A stretch of DNA of 64,000 nt from Defluviitalea saccharophila (lineage in GTDB: Bacteria; Bacillota; Clostridia; Lachnospirales; Defluviitaleaceae): the NCBI RefSeq assembly GCF_038396635.1, contig NZ_CP121687.1, forward strand, positions 496,001 to 560,000, read 5' to 3'. Under the pieces are notes generated by a model that saw nothing but the letters and a program-made list of their open reading frames with translations, was not told where the DNA came from and did no database searches. A program made the translations under genes and the position numbers. Positions 8,278 through 16,982 of this stretch are shown piece after piece. How positions within the stretch are numbered: the stretch's first letter is position 1; each line of letters opens with the position of its first letter.

Positions 8278-9447
8278 CTACCTCATCATCGCAACCATAC
8301 TCCCTACGCCGACTAATATGGCTATTGTAATAATAAATAAAATATTAACGGTTATAACGCATGTAAATAATCTTTTACAGGTTTCTCCCATATCAGAAAT
8401 ACAATTAACAATTCTTTTATCCGATATGGGCTCTATCAGAGCAGCTACGATTTTATAAATGAATAGAAAAACAAGTATTTTGATCACTGGTATGATGCAG
8501 TAAATACATAACAGGATTATAGCGCCTACCCCGATAGCGTTTTTTATAAGAAGTGAACAATTCATTACGACATCTACAGCGCCGCTCAAAGCTTCTCCGA
8601 CAACGGGTACAAATGTACTTACCGCAGATTTGGCAACATTATTGATGACTCCATCTAAAGCTGGAGAAGTAAGACCGTGTAGGCCCATTATACCGACAAA
8701 CAATGCGGCTATCCCTTTAAGAATCCAATCTGTAATTTGTTCAAAAAGCTCCATCATCTTTTTTAAGACTTCTTTCCCTGAAAGTGAATTCACAACGCCT
8801 AATACAGCCATTAAGAAAATAATAGGAAGGATAATACTTTTTACGAACATTGCAATGGTTTGGATAGAAAATAGAATAATGGGCTCAAAAATGGTTCCTG
8901 AGGATACAGCTCCCGATGTCATCATTAAAGTAAGCAGTAAGGGCAATACGGACTGCATAATTAAAACCATATTCTCAATAGCAGATTGCGCAACTTGCAT
9001 TGCAATTTGAAACGACTGCAAAAGAAGAATAATTAAAACGATATAGCAAACGTAAAACCCTATTTGAGAAGTGGATTTGTTCTGAAAAGATTCTGTTATA
9101 TTACTTAATAAAGCACATAGTACAGAGATAATAAGGAGCTTTCCGATCAGACTCATATATCCCCTGATCTCACGAAAAAAAAGCTCAATCATCTCCTCTA
9201 TTATACTAAATATTGAAAAATTTGTCTCTCCTCTAATAATTTTTTCTACAATCTCTTTAAAATTAAATCCATCGAGATATGAATTGTCCGTTTGATTCTT
9301 GATTCGATTAACAACACGCTCAATGGATGAAAAATCAACAGTATCCAATTGCTTCGTCCAGATTTCTTCAACTGGTTTTGCGTAAATAGGTTGGGGTATC
9401 ATTAACCAAAATAATAAGATTATTATAATCCTTTGTAATATTTTCAT
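8278..9447 (-). CDS. spoIIIAE: stage III sporulation protein AE
   Basis: Polytopic membrane protein of the SpoIIIA complex, about seven membrane segments after a cleavable-looking signal peptide (MKILQRIIIILLFWLM, ending near YAKP). The middle and C-terminal part resemble transporter-like membrane domains (IFEPIILFSIQTIAMFVKSI; CIYCIIPVIKILVFLFIYK). I use ATG 9447 with AGGGG eight bases upstream over a GTG six bases earlier. Length 389 aa matches the family. Confidence 0.94.
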   Translation of the reverse strand: MKILQRIIIILLFWLMIPQPIYAKPVEEIWTKQLDTVDFSSIERVVNRIKNQTDNSYLDGFNFKEIVEKIIRGETNFSIFSIIEEMIELFFREIRGYMSLIGKLLIISVLCALLSNITESFQNKSTSQIGFYVCYIVLIILLLQSFQIAMQVAQSAIENMVLIMQSVLPLLLTLMMTSGAVSSGTIFEPIILFSIQTIAMFVKSIILPIIFLMAVLGVVNSLSGKEVLKKMMELFEQITDWILKGIAALFVGIMGLHGLTSPALDGVINNVAKSAVSTFVPVVGEALSGAVDVVMNCSLLIKNAIGVGAIILLCIYCIIPVIKILVFLFIYKIVAALIEPISDKRIVNCISDMGETCKRLFTCVITVNILFIITIAILVGVGSMVAMMR

Positions 9448-9458
9448 AGACACAACCC

Positions 9459-9845
9459 CTAAGGAATAATTCTTGTTATTATATCCATTAAAGCGAGCAT
9501 CACCGGTGCTGATACAGTTATAATAAGGACTTTTCCTGCAAATTCAATCTTAGACGCAATGGAGGATTCTCCTGCGTCTTTACAAAGCTGCGCACCAAAT
9601 TCGGATATATATGCAATTCCAAGGACTTTAAAAACAATTTCAATGTATATAATGTCAATATCAATCTTTTCACTCATTCTTTTTACAACATCTAATACGA
9701 CTCCTAATCTTTCAAGAATCACAACGAATATAATTATTCCTGCTGCAATTCTTATATACATACTCCATTCAGGATTTTGCTTGTTCAGAATGAGTCCTAA
9801 AATCACTGAAATGAGCCCAATGACCACAATTTGACCTATTTCCAT
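9459..9845 (-). CDS. spoIIIAD: stage III sporulation protein AD
   Basis: Small protein (128 aa) with four hydrophobic segments. Conserved features include VIGLISVILGLILNKQNPEW at the N-terminus and GIAYISEFGAQLCKDAGESS, typical of SpoIIIAD. Together with SpoIIIAC it forms the membrane part of the A-Q channel. Start ATG has GGAGATG upstream; spacing to neighbours is 11 bases each side. Confidence 0.95.
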   Translation of the reverse strand: MEIGQIVVIGLISVILGLILNKQNPEWSMYIRIAAGIIIFVVILERLGVVLDVVKRMSEKIDIDIIYIEIVFKVLGIAYISEFGAQLCKDAGESSIASKIEFAGKVLIITVSAPVMLALMDIITRIIP

Positions 9846-9856
9846 ATCTACATCTC

Positions 9857-10051
9857 CTAAAGCTGAAACAATGTTTGAACGGTTTGAAATAAATCGCTAA
9901 TATATTGTATGATCCAAAAAAGGACAACAATGAGGCCTGCCAAAGTTGTAAGCATTGCTTGTTCTTCTCTTCCGGATCTTACCAGGACTTGATTGAGCAC
10001 CGAAACTAAAATTCCGACTGCAGCAATTTTAAACACGATTGTAATATCCAT
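9857..10051 (-). CDS. spoIIIAC: stage III sporulation protein AC
   Basis: A 64-residue, two-helix membrane protein with the family signature VSVLNQVLVRSGREEQAMLT between the helices. Length is exactly typical. GGAGGG lies at good spacing before the ATG. Mother-cell membrane, channel complex. Confidence 0.96.
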   Translation of the reverse strand: MDITIVFKIAAVGILVSVLNQVLVRSGREEQAMLTTLAGLIVVLFWIIQYISDLFQTVQTLFQL

Positions 10052-10070
10052 AAATTCCCTCCTATTTTCT

Positions 10071-10598
10071 TTAATAAAGCAGTATCACAATTAATAATCC
10101 ACTTAATATTCCTAGGCTTCTATATAACCTTCCGTTTTTCTGATGATGCAAATCAAGTTTTTTCATCTCATCTTCCAAATATAAAATACACAAGTTAATA
10201 TTGTTCTTCTGCATTTCTTTATCCAAATAGCCTAAAGCATTGCCAAAGGATAATAATATGCTTTTATCTACTTTGGATAGGTATGTATCATCAATATAGC
10301 GTTCCACAGCATTTTCCCATAACTCCGATGCATTGTATCCAGTTTTCTTGCCCATTAACTCCCCTGCATATGTAAAAATATTTCCTATATTGGAACCAAT
10401 TCTGCTTCCCACCTGCTCCATTGCCAGGGGAAGAGGAGTAATCATATAATCTATTTCTCCCTTTAAAAAAACAAACGCTTTTTGCAGGGTTTTTAAATCA
10501 TTCATTCTATATACATCTAATTTGTCCAGCAGCAGCCCAATGAAAGTAGTTCCGATGACAGTACATATCGCCCCAATTAATTTTATAAACATAATCAT
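10071..10598 (-). CDS. spoIIIAB: stage III sporulation protein AB
   Basis: 175 aa with an N-terminal and a C-terminal membrane helix (about 4-22 and 158-175, RSLGILSGLLIVILLY) around a helical cytoplasmic domain containing LQKAFVFLKGEIDYMITPLP, characteristic of SpoIIIAB and similar in layout to GspF half-domains. The start is one base after the spoIIIAA stop, with AGGAG inside the spoIIIAA end, so the two are coupled. Confidence 0.95.
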   Translation of the reverse strand: MIMFIKLIGAICTVIGTTFIGLLLDKLDVYRMNDLKTLQKAFVFLKGEIDYMITPLPLAMEQVGSRIGSNIGNIFTYAGELMGKKTGYNASELWENAVERYIDDTYLSKVDKSILLSFGNALGYLDKEMQKNNINLCILYLEDEMKKLDLHHQKNGRLYRSLGILSGLLIVILLY

Positions 10599-10599
10599 G

Positions 10600-11559
10600 T
10601 CAACTCCTCATTAATGGCTTTAATGAAACTCCATCAATAATATTGTCTATCGTTCCCGGGCCATTTCTATAACTTAAAATCACCATACGTTCAAATATCT
10701 TTTTTTCTATTAATTCTTTCAAGACGGGTTTTCTTTGAATATCTAACAAAGAGCTTCCATGCACTGTACAAATTAGTTTTACTCCTGCATTCATCGCATC
10801 TTCTATGGCATGAATATCTTCTGCTTTTCCAATCTCGTCCACAGCAATTACATCTGGTGACATTGAACGAAGAAGCATTCGCATGCCTTCAACCTTTGGA
10901 CAACAATCCAGTACATCGGTTCGTATGCCTATATCATTTTGTGGAATCCCTTGATAGCAGCCTGCAATTTCAGAACGTTCGTCCACTACTCCCACAGTAA
11001 CTCCTTTAAACATAGGGGTTATCCCATTACTGATCTGCCTTATGAGATCTCGAAGAAGTGTTGTTTTTCCGCACCTGGGAGGTGAAATGATTAATGTGTG
11101 AAAGACACTTCTTTCATTAAGCAGGTAAGGAAGAATTTTACTTGCACATCCAATAACCTGATGGGAAATTCGAATATTCATTCCTCCAATATATCTCATC
11201 GTCTTTATATGACCGTTTTCCATGATAATTTTTCCAACTATCCCTACCCTATGTCCTCCCGGAAGAGTAATATAGCCATTTCGCATTTCTTCTTCAAATG
11301 CATAGATGGAATAATCGCTCATCATTTGAAGGGTATCGGACAAATCCCTTATATCTGTTCTAAAGGCTTGTTCAATATTTTTACTTAAATACCCGTTGGG
11401 TGTAATAAATAAAAATTCCCCATCTTTCACAATCATAATAGGCTTATTGACTCTAAGTCTTATTTCTTGAATCCTTTGAAATTCATGTTCAGGTATTTTA
11501 ATGAACAAATCTTTTAATCGGATGCCTAATGAAGATAAAATGATTTCCTTCGTGTTCAT
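10600..11559 (-). CDS. spoIIIAA: stage III sporulation protein AA, secretion-type ATPase
   Basis: Cytosolic ATPase related to type II/IV secretion ATPases, thought to power the SpoIIIA channel. Walker A SPPRCGKTTLL lies at about residues 159-169; a Walker B-like segment PDVIAVDEIGKAEDI and the KLICTVHGSS strand follow. 319 aa is normal. First gene of the operon, AAAGGAGG before the ATG, and a near-perfect SigE promoter 31 bases upstream of the start codon. Confidence 0.96.
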   Translation of the reverse strand: MNTKEIILSSLGIRLKDLFIKIPEHEFQRIQEIRLRVNKPIMIVKDGEFLFITPNGYLSKNIEQAFRTDIRDLSDTLQMMSDYSIYAFEEEMRNGYITLPGGHRVGIVGKIIMENGHIKTMRYIGGMNIRISHQVIGCASKILPYLLNERSVFHTLIISPPRCGKTTLLRDLIRQISNGITPMFKGVTVGVVDERSEIAGCYQGIPQNDIGIRTDVLDCCPKVEGMRMLLRSMSPDVIAVDEIGKAEDIHAIEDAMNAGVKLICTVHGSSLLDIQRKPVLKELIEKKIFERMVILSYRNGPGTIDNIIDGVSLKPLMRS

Positions 11560-11589
11560 CGGATTCCTCCTTTGTTTAATCTTTATTTA

Positions 11590-11618
11590 ATTTTATGAAG
11601 GGATGTCCACGAATATGA
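11590..11618 (-). promoter_or_regulatory. SigE promoter of the spoIIIA operon
   Basis: Minus strand TCATATT (matches the KMATATT -35 consensus completely), 14-base spacer, CATAAAAT (7 of 8 to CATACANT). The position just before spoIIIAA fits the known mother-cell SigE control of this operon in Bacillus. No SigA-like promoter is evident in the same interval. Confidence 0.82.
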
Positions 11619-11622
11619 CAAC

Positions 11623-11655
11623 AAAAAAAGTCCATGGTTTTCACCATAGACTTTT
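11623..11655 (-). terminator. rho-independent terminator after the zinc-ribbon gene
   Basis: Minus strand AAAGTCTATGGT, GAAA tetraloop, ACCATGGACTTT followed by a run of T. The 12-bp stem has one G-T pair. It isolates the spoIIIA operon from the efp-side genes upstream. Confidence 0.88.
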
Positions 11656-11663
11656 GGTCGTTC

Positions 11664-11999
11664 TTATTCTTCAGGATCTTCGTCAAAATCAATTGCAACT
11701 TTTATAGGTTCATTGCATTCCGGACAAATAAGCTGTTCTCCGTTTTCTATCATTTTTTCTTCAATATCTATTAACTCTCCGCAATTGGGGCATTGATACT
11801 GGCAGTCCTCAGAACAGTCTATCTGACAGTCTTCGTAAAGTTCGTCGGTAAGATCTTGAATATCTTCTATAGAATATGCCATATCCTCTAAAATATCAAT
11901 CATCACCATCAATAAACGATTTTGCTTTACAGAAGTGTCCAATTCCATTCCGTCCGCAAGACCCTTTAAGTATGCAACTTTTTCATTTAATGATTTCAT
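11664..11999 (-). CDS. CD1247-type N-terminal domain zinc-ribbon protein
   Basis: A 111-residue acidic protein found in Clostridia. An N-terminal helical part (KVAYLKGLADGMELD) is followed by an acidic cysteine-containing stretch (EDCQIDCSEDCQYQCPNC) and a zinc ribbon built from CPNC and CPEC about 23 residues apart. Good AAGGAGG before the ATG. No function is established; a nucleic-acid or protein adaptor role would be a guess. It sits between efp and the spoIIIA operon with its own terminator. Confidence 0.75.
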   Translation of the reverse strand: MKSLNEKVAYLKGLADGMELDTSVKQNRLLMVMIDILEDMAYSIEDIQDLTDELYEDCQIDCSEDCQYQCPNCGELIDIEEKMIENGEQLICPECNEPIKVAIDFDEDPEE

Positions 12000-12040
12000 G
12001 GCGAAGCCTCCTTACTATAATCTCTCCACTATAGCATTTA

Positions 12041-12598
12041 CTAAACTCTAGAGAGATATTCACCGGTACGAGTATCTATTTTAATTTTGTCTCCGATTTC
12101 TACGAATAAAGGAACATATACAGTAGCTCCTGTTTCTACTATAGCAGGTTTAGTTGCCCCTGTAGCAGTATCTCCTTTAAATCCAGGCTCAGTACTGGTT
12201 ATTTCTAATTCAACAAATAATGGTGGTTCTATACCGAATACTATTCCTTTATGGGATAGAATCTTAACCATATCATTTTCTTTTACAAACTTTAAGGAAT
12301 CGCCTAATTGATCTTCATTTAATGCAATTTGATCATAGGTTTCAACATCCATAAAATGATATAATTCTCCATCATTGTATAAATACTGCATATCTTTTCT
12401 TTCAATATGAGCCTTAGGTACTTTTTCTGTAGGACGGAAAGTTTTTTCCACTACTCCCCCGGATTTTAAATTCTTTAATTTAGTTCTTACAAATGCCGCG
12501 CCTTTTCCAGGTTTTACATGTTGGAATTCAACGATCACATAAATGTCACCTTCATATTCAATCGTTACACCGTTTCTGAAGTCTCCTGCTGAAATCAT
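12041..12598 (-). CDS. efp: translation elongation factor P
   Basis: Three beta-barrel protein that relieves ribosome stalling at polyproline. Seen: [20 protein letters not shown], the domain I tip loop [20 protein letters not shown] with the lysine normally modified, and the C-terminal signature GEYLSRV. 185 aa from ATG 12598, which has AAGGAGG seven bases upstream; the longer in-frame extension lacks a ribosome site. efp next to pepP and aroQ is the usual Firmicutes order. Confidence 0.97.
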   Translation of the reverse strand: MISAGDFRNGVTIEYEGDIYVIVEFQHVKPGKGAAFVRTKLKNLKSGGVVEKTFRPTEKVPKAHIERKDMQYLYNDGELYHFMDVETYDQIALNEDQLGDSLKFVKENDMVKILSHKGIVFGIEPPLFVELEITSTEPGFKGDTATGATKPAIVETGATVYVPLFVEIGDKIKIDTRTGEYLSRV

Positions 12599-12652
12599 AA
12601 TTTTCCTCCTTAATCTGTTACTAAAAAACAACTTGTAAAATATATCTTGTAT

Positions 12653-12681
12653 AGTTTAAACTAAAATTCGATTTTTTTCAA
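12653..12681 (-). promoter_or_regulatory. possible SigA promoter for efp
   Basis: Minus strand TTGAAA, 17-base spacer, TAAACT in the A/T-rich gap between pepP and efp. The -10 is 4 of 6 to consensus, so this is tentative. Confidence 0.35.
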
Positions 12682-12693
12682 TTATTTTTTTCT

Positions 12694-13761
12694 TTATACT
12701 TCAATCAGCTCTTTTGGAGAAGTTGTTAGATTTTCTATGCCCTGCTCTTTTACGACTACTAAATCCTCAATTCGTACTCCTCCAAAGTCAGGAATATAAA
12801 TTCCAGGCTCTACAGTAATCACTGTACCCGGTTCGATGATTTCTTCTTCAGTCATAGAAAATCTCGGATTCTCATGGACTTCCATGCCTACGGAATGGCC
12901 TAAACCGTGTCCGAAATACTCTCCGTATCCCTTATCTGTTATATAATCCCTTGCAATTTTATCAATTTCTTTTCCTTTTACCAAAGGTCTTATGGCTTCT
13001 AATGCCATTTTTTGAGCTGTTAGGACCGTCTGATAAATTTCTCGGTGCCTATTACTAGCTTTCCCAATCACTACAGTTCTAGTCATATCGGAGCAGTATC
13101 CTTTATAGATACATCCAAAATCCATAACTACAAAGTCGCCTTTTTCCAGCTTTTTTTCCGTTGGAACTGCATGGGGCAGGGCAGAAAAAGCACCCGATGC
13201 TACTATAGTACTAAAAGATAAATCAGAGGCACCGTTTTTTTTCATGAAATATTCCAATTCCAAGGCAATATCTCTTTCGATGGTTCCTTCTTTCAAAAAA
13301 GGCAGGGTATGATGAAAGGCTTGATCTGCAATCCTAGCAGCCTCTCGAATGAAAGCAATCTCATTTTCATCTTTGATCACTCTTAGCTTTTCAACGACCT
13401 TTTGAGTCGGAACCATTGAAACAGATAAATTTTTCTCATATTCTTTATACTCGTTATAAGTAACGGTTTCACTTTCAAAGCCCAGAGTTTTAATGCCTTC
13501 TTTTTGTATTAATTCATTAATTTCTTTATAAAGACCTCTGGTTGTGTGGTTTACAATTTGGAAATCCGGGGCCTGTTTTTTTGCTTGCTCTATATAACGA
13601 AAATCAGTGAATAAAATAGAAGAATGATTAGAAATAAATAAGATTCCTGCCGATCCACTAAATCCGCTTATATATTTCCTATTGATTGGATTTTGAATCA
13701 AGATTCCATCCAAATTAAGGGCATTGATTTTATCTCTTAGTTTTTTAAGCCTTTCACTCAT
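12694..13761 (-). CDS. pepP: Xaa-Pro aminopeptidase, M24B family
   Basis: Creatinase-fold metallopeptidase that removes an N-terminal residue before proline. An N-terminal creatinase-like domain (about 1-125) precedes the pita-bread domain with metal ligands in MDFGCIYKGYCSDMTRT (two Asp), GHGLGHSVGMEVHE (His), TVEPGIYIP (Glu) and GVRIEDLV (Glu). 355 aa, like Bacillus YqhT. Start ATG has AAGGAGA seven bases upstream. It lies between efp and aroQ, as in Bacillus. Confidence 0.95.
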   Translation of the reverse strand: MSERLKKLRDKINALNLDGILIQNPINRKYISGFSGSAGILFISNHSSILFTDFRYIEQAKKQAPDFQIVNHTTRGLYKEINELIQKEGIKTLGFESETVTYNEYKEYEKNLSVSMVPTQKVVEKLRVIKDENEIAFIREAARIADQAFHHTLPFLKEGTIERDIALELEYFMKKNGASDLSFSTIVASGAFSALPHAVPTEKKLEKGDFVVMDFGCIYKGYCSDMTRTVVIGKASNRHREIYQTVLTAQKMALEAIRPLVKGKEIDKIARDYITDKGYGEYFGHGLGHSVGMEVHENPRFSMTEEEIIEPGTVITVEPGIYIPDFGGVRIEDLVVVKEQGIENLTTSPKELIEV

Positions 13762-13779
13762 ATGGACTCTCCTTAGCTG

Positions 13780-14223
13780 TCATTTTTCATTTAATTTCAT
13801 ATTTAATGCATGCATCCCTAAAATATAACTATAAGCGCCAAATCCTGCAATTTGGCCTATGCATACAGGAGCGGTAACTGAGGAATGGCGAAATTCTTCT
13901 CGTTTATGGATATTGGATAGATGGACTTCTACAGTCGGGATATTGGTCGATGAAATGGCATCCCGAAGGGCATAACTATAGTGAGTATATGCACCTGGAT
14001 TGATAATAATGCCGTCTACTCCATCGAAGTAAGCTTGCTGCAATCTATCAATCAAAGCGCCTTCTGAATTCGATTGAAATATTTCTAAACTTAAACCCAT
14101 CTCTTCACCAGTCTTTAACAAGTACTCGTTCAAGTCGTTGAAGGACATTTCTCCATATACACCTTTTTCACGAATACCTAAGAAATTTAGATTAGGTCCA
14201 TGAATTACAAGTATTTTTTTCAT
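13780..14223 (-). CDS. aroQ: 3-dehydroquinate dehydratase, type II
   Basis: Dodecameric dehydroquinase of the shikimate pathway. Key features: [17 protein letters not shown] (catalytic Tyr in the flexible loop), [29 protein letters not shown] and [17 protein letters not shown] with the catalytic His region. I start at ATG 14223 ([13 protein letters not shown]), which overlaps the aroK stop by ATGA; the longer TTG version is unsupported. 147 aa is typical. Confidence 0.96.
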   Translation of the reverse strand: MKKILVIHGPNLNFLGIREKGVYGEMSFNDLNEYLLKTGEEMGLSLEIFQSNSEGALIDRLQQAYFDGVDGIIINPGAYTHYSYALRDAISSTNIPTVEVHLSNIHKREEFRHSSVTAPVCIGQIAGFGAYSYILGMHALNMKLNEK

Positions 14224-14750
14224 ATTACTTTTCCCCTCATGCAATCTAAAATAGAGACGACTATCTCTTCTATAGATTTATGATCGATATCAATGATCAT
14301 ATCCGAAGCACTTTCATAAAGAGGGCTTCTTTCTTTTAATAGACTTTTTATCGTCTCTAGTTTATTTCCGGTATTTAATAATGGTCTAGTGGTATCATAT
14401 TTTACATTCTCAAAAATATGCTCTGGTGAGCCTTTGAGATAAAAAATGGTACCATTATTTTTTAGATTAGAAATATTATTAGGATTTTTAACGACTCCTC
14501 CCCCTGTGGCAATGACCGCTTCTGAAGTTAAAGCGATTTGGGATATGATTTCCTCTTCTAAGATCCTAAACTTTTCTTCTCCATAATGTTTAAAATAGTC
14601 TGATATAGGCATTTTGATTCTGTCTTCTATTAACACATCAGAATCAATAAAAGAATAGTTAAGTCTTTGGGCAAGGGCTTTTCCTATGGTTGATTTACCG
14701 CTTCCCATAAATCCTATTAATACAATATTCGATTTATTCATCTTGTTCAT
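14220..14750 (-). CDS. aroK: shikimate kinase
   Basis: Phosphorylates shikimate at O3. P-loop GFMGSGKST near the N-terminus, shikimate-binding [12 protein letters not shown] and the GGGVVKNP loop, and a lid segment TTRPLLN are all seen. 176 aa. It overlaps comFB upstream by 17 bases and aroQ downstream by 4, so these three are translationally coupled. A second in-frame ATG nine bases inside is possible. Confidence 0.95.
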   Translation of the reverse strand: MNKMNKSNIVLIGFMGSGKSTIGKALAQRLNYSFIDSDVLIEDRIKMPISDYFKHYGEEKFRILEEEIISQIALTSEAVIATGGGVVKNPNNISNLKNNGTIFYLKGSPEHIFENVKYDTTRPLLNTGNKLETIKSLLKERSPLYESASDMIIDIDHKSIEEIVVSILDCMRGKVI

Positions 14751-15009
14751 GCTGCGGATTCCTTTTTACAAGAATTGCTGCTTTTATGATCGCTGAAAGT
14801 ACATCCACATCAAATTGTTGTTGAAGGGTATTAAGTTTGGTATAAAGACGTCCTTTTGCTGTAACAATATAATGGGGCTGTAAAGAATTTAAGGCAATAG
14901 CAGCAACATCCATTTTACATTTTTCGCAGTCGCATACTTTTACATCTCTTACTACTCCATCTAATTGTGCAAAAACCAAATCCTCCATATAGTTTCTAAT
15001 TTCTAACAC
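14734..15009 (-). CDS. comFB: late competence protein ComFB family
   Basis: A 91-residue ComFB-like protein. The conserved cysteine cluster VCDCEKCKMDVAAIALN is followed by LQPHYIVTAKGRLYTKLN, the family core. In Bacillus comFB lies between the DNA-uptake helicase gene comFA and comFC, but its role is poorly defined; cyanobacterial relatives have been reported to bind cyclic nucleotides. GTG start with GGAGGG upstream. Here it is fused in transcription to aroK-aroQ and sits beside a prepilin gene. Confidence 0.88.
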   Translation of the reverse strand: MLEIRNYMEDLVFAQLDGVVRDVKVCDCEKCKMDVAAIALNSLQPHYIVTAKGRLYTKLNTLQQQFDVDVLSAIIKAAILVKRNPQHEQDE

Positions 15010-15050
15010 TATAATCCCTCCTCATATTTTTCCCAAAAATTTTTTCATTA

Positions 15051-15080
15051 TTTATATATGAATTTCTTAAAACTTTCCAA
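15051..15080 (-). promoter_or_regulatory. possible SigA promoter before comFB
   Basis: Minus strand TTGGAA, 18-base spacer, TATAAA in the gap between the prepilin gene at 15099 and comFB. Weak -35 and long spacing make it uncertain. Confidence 0.33.
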
Positions 15081-15098
15081 TACTAAAATTTCTCACAA

Positions 15099-15548
15099 CT
15101 ATCCTTTAAAAATATCATATATTCTAACTCTGCCTGTTCCAGGCCTCACAGTGATCTTAACTTTAAAATTCTTAGATTTAAGATAAATATGTCCCCCTGA
15201 GCCGGTTGTTCCTTTTGCTGTAAATTTAATTTCCTTAGGAGTAGCAAAAACGATTTCCTCCATTTTGATCTCAGGACTTAACTGTACTTTCTTTAAATGA
15301 GGACCAAAGGCATTAGAAGACATAATATAAACATTCTGAGCATCATAAAATCTCAGCCAATATTTTTTGTTGTCCTGAATGGCTCTTTTTTGTGTATATT
15401 GTATGTTCATCTTTAGTTCTAGGGCAGCTTGCTTAAGTGCCGCTCTTTCAAACATATGAAAAGAAGGTATGACAATACAAGTCAAACAAGAAATAATACT
15501 TACCACAATGACCAATTCGATTAATGAAAACCCGTCTTCCTTTTTCAT
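15099..15548 (-). CDS. GspH/FimT-type minor prepilin
   Basis: Class III prepilin: short leader MKKEDG, cleavage before FSLIELVIVVSIISCL with Glu at mature position 5, then a long hydrophobic helix. The rest, with ALKQAALELKMNIQYTQKRAI and beta-strand GGHIYLKSKNFKVKITVRPG, matches GspH/FimT minor pseudopilins (149 aa). It lies just after aroE, about 10 kb from the PilD gene that should process it, at the end of the same-strand run. Probably a priming or tip pilin; role inferred. Confidence 0.85.
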   Translation of the reverse strand: MKKEDGFSLIELVIVVSIISCLTCIVIPSFHMFERAALKQAALELKMNIQYTQKRAIQDNKKYWLRFYDAQNVYIMSSNAFGPHLKKVQLSPEIKMEEIVFATPKEIKFTAKGTTGSGGHIYLKSKNFKVKITVRPGTGRVRIYDIFKG

Positions 15549-15580
15549 ATACTCCTTCTTTCTTAAAGAAAGCAGGCAGT

Positions 15581-16453
15581 CTAAAGGTTTAATTCATTTT
15601 TTAGTACGCCAAATAATTGATCTATGTACATTTGGGGAACTGTTATCTCATTCCAGATTTCGAATGCTCTTATTGCCTGGTAAAAAAGCATGCCAAAACC
15701 ATTGACCGTTTTACAACCTGCATTCTTCGCCATTTTTAGAAACAATGTTTCAGAAGGGTTATAAATCAAATCCACCGCAGCTTGTACTCCACTAAAAAAT
15801 GCCTCATCTGTTATTGGAGACTGGTCTTCCCTGGGGTGAAGGCCAACAGAAGTCGTCTGAATACACAGATCAACAAGAAAATCCTGATCAAACGAATCAA
15901 GAGAACCAGATTGAACGGGAACATTATAATGGAAAGAAACAGCTTTTGCCAATTCTTCTGCCCTTTCTTTCGTTCGATTAACAATCAGAATTTGCCTTGG
16001 ATTTTGAGATGCCGTAACCATGGCTGTAGCTCTGGCAGCACCCCCAGCGCCTATAATCATAATATTTTGGCCGTTGATACTAATTTCATTTTGTATTAAA
16101 GATTGCAGAAGCCCTTCCGCATCGGTATTATAACCAATATATCCTTCCTCAGATCTCTTTAGTGTATTAACTGCCCCAATTTGGTTGGCGTATCCTTCCA
16201 GCTTTGAAAGAAAGGGAATTACTTCTTCTTTATAAGGGACTGTAACATTCAGTCCCTGAATATTTAACTGATATGCACCTATTAGAGCTTCTTTTAACCC
16301 TTGAGAAGGAACATCAAAAGGTACATAAATCATATTCTTCTTGACCATACTTGCTAAGGTATTGTGAATGATTGGAGACAAAGTGTGTTTTATAGGGTGA
16401 CCAATTAGACCATATACTTTCGTACTTCCATTTACAATGTCAACATGCTTCAT
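15581..16453 (-). CDS. aroE: shikimate dehydrogenase (NADP)
   Basis: Reduces 3-dehydroshikimate. Substrate motif GLIGHPIKHTLSPIIHN, catalytic region LNVTVPYKEEVIPF, cofactor loop IIGAGGAARATA and NRTKERAEELA, and C-terminal GFGMLFYQAIRAFEIW. 290 aa. It overlaps yqeG by ATGA, a coupling common in Firmicutes. With aroK and aroQ nearby it completes a partial shikimate cluster. Confidence 0.96.
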   Translation of the reverse strand: MKHVDIVNGSTKVYGLIGHPIKHTLSPIIHNTLASMVKKNMIYVPFDVPSQGLKEALIGAYQLNIQGLNVTVPYKEEVIPFLSKLEGYANQIGAVNTLKRSEEGYIGYNTDAEGLLQSLIQNEISINGQNIMIIGAGGAARATAMVTASQNPRQILIVNRTKERAEELAKAVSFHYNVPVQSGSLDSFDQDFLVDLCIQTTSVGLHPREDQSPITDEAFFSGVQAAVDLIYNPSETLFLKMAKNAGCKTVNGFGMLFYQAIRAFEIWNEITVPQMYIDQLFGVLKNELNL

Positions 16454-16959
16454 TTTAATTTCTTCCTTTGACGTTCGTAAATTCTAATGACTGTTCTTTC
16501 TAAGCCTCTTTTAATCTTGGTAATCCATTCATCTCTTTCGCTCACTGGAACAACCAAAATTGTTTTAATGCCCGCTTTATTTCCACCCCATACATCAGTA
16601 AAAATTTGATCTCCAATAACGATGGTATTATTTTGATCTGTCTGCATTAATGCCATAGCTTTTTTAAAGCTTCTGCTTCTAGGTTTTGAAGCCTTATGAA
16701 TGGCAAAAACCTTTAATCTTTCGTTGAATTTGATTACCCTTTCCTCTGTATTATTGGATACCAGACAAATTTTAAACCCATGACTTTTTAATTCTTCAAA
16801 AAAATTAATTATTTTTTCACTGGGATGGGTAACATCGAAAGGCACCAGGGTATTATCAATGTCAAAAATTAATCCTTTAATGTTATTTCTTTTTAATTCA
16901 CTTATATTTAAGTCAAAAATAGAAGGTATATAATCTGTAGGAAATAGTTGTCTTATCAT
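16450..16959 (-). CDS. yqeG: YqeG family HAD-type phosphatase
   Basis: HAD subfamily IIIA phosphatase. Motif I GLIFDIDNTLVPFD has the nucleophile and general-acid aspartates; motif II LVSNN; motif III region ASKPRSRSFKKA; motif IV IGDQIFTDVWGGNKAG. 169 aa. Relatives include Bacillus YqeG and mitochondrial PTPMT1-like phosphatidylglycerophosphatases, so a PGP phosphatase role is possible but not shown. Upstream of aroE by a 4-base overlap. Confidence 0.92.
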   Translation of the reverse strand: MIRQLFPTDYIPSIFDLNISELKRNNIKGLIFDIDNTLVPFDVTHPSEKIINFFEELKSHGFKICLVSNNTEERVIKFNERLKVFAIHKASKPRSRSFKKAMALMQTDQNNTIVIGDQIFTDVWGGNKAGIKTILVVPVSERDEWITKIKRGLERTVIRIYERQRKKLK

Positions 16960-16982
16960 TATGCACCTCTACTTAGTATGTT

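Noticed and set aside
8630-9010. 126-codon plus-strand open frame opposite spoIIIAE
   Set aside because: Antisense to a well-supported sporulation gene and without ribosome site or motif.
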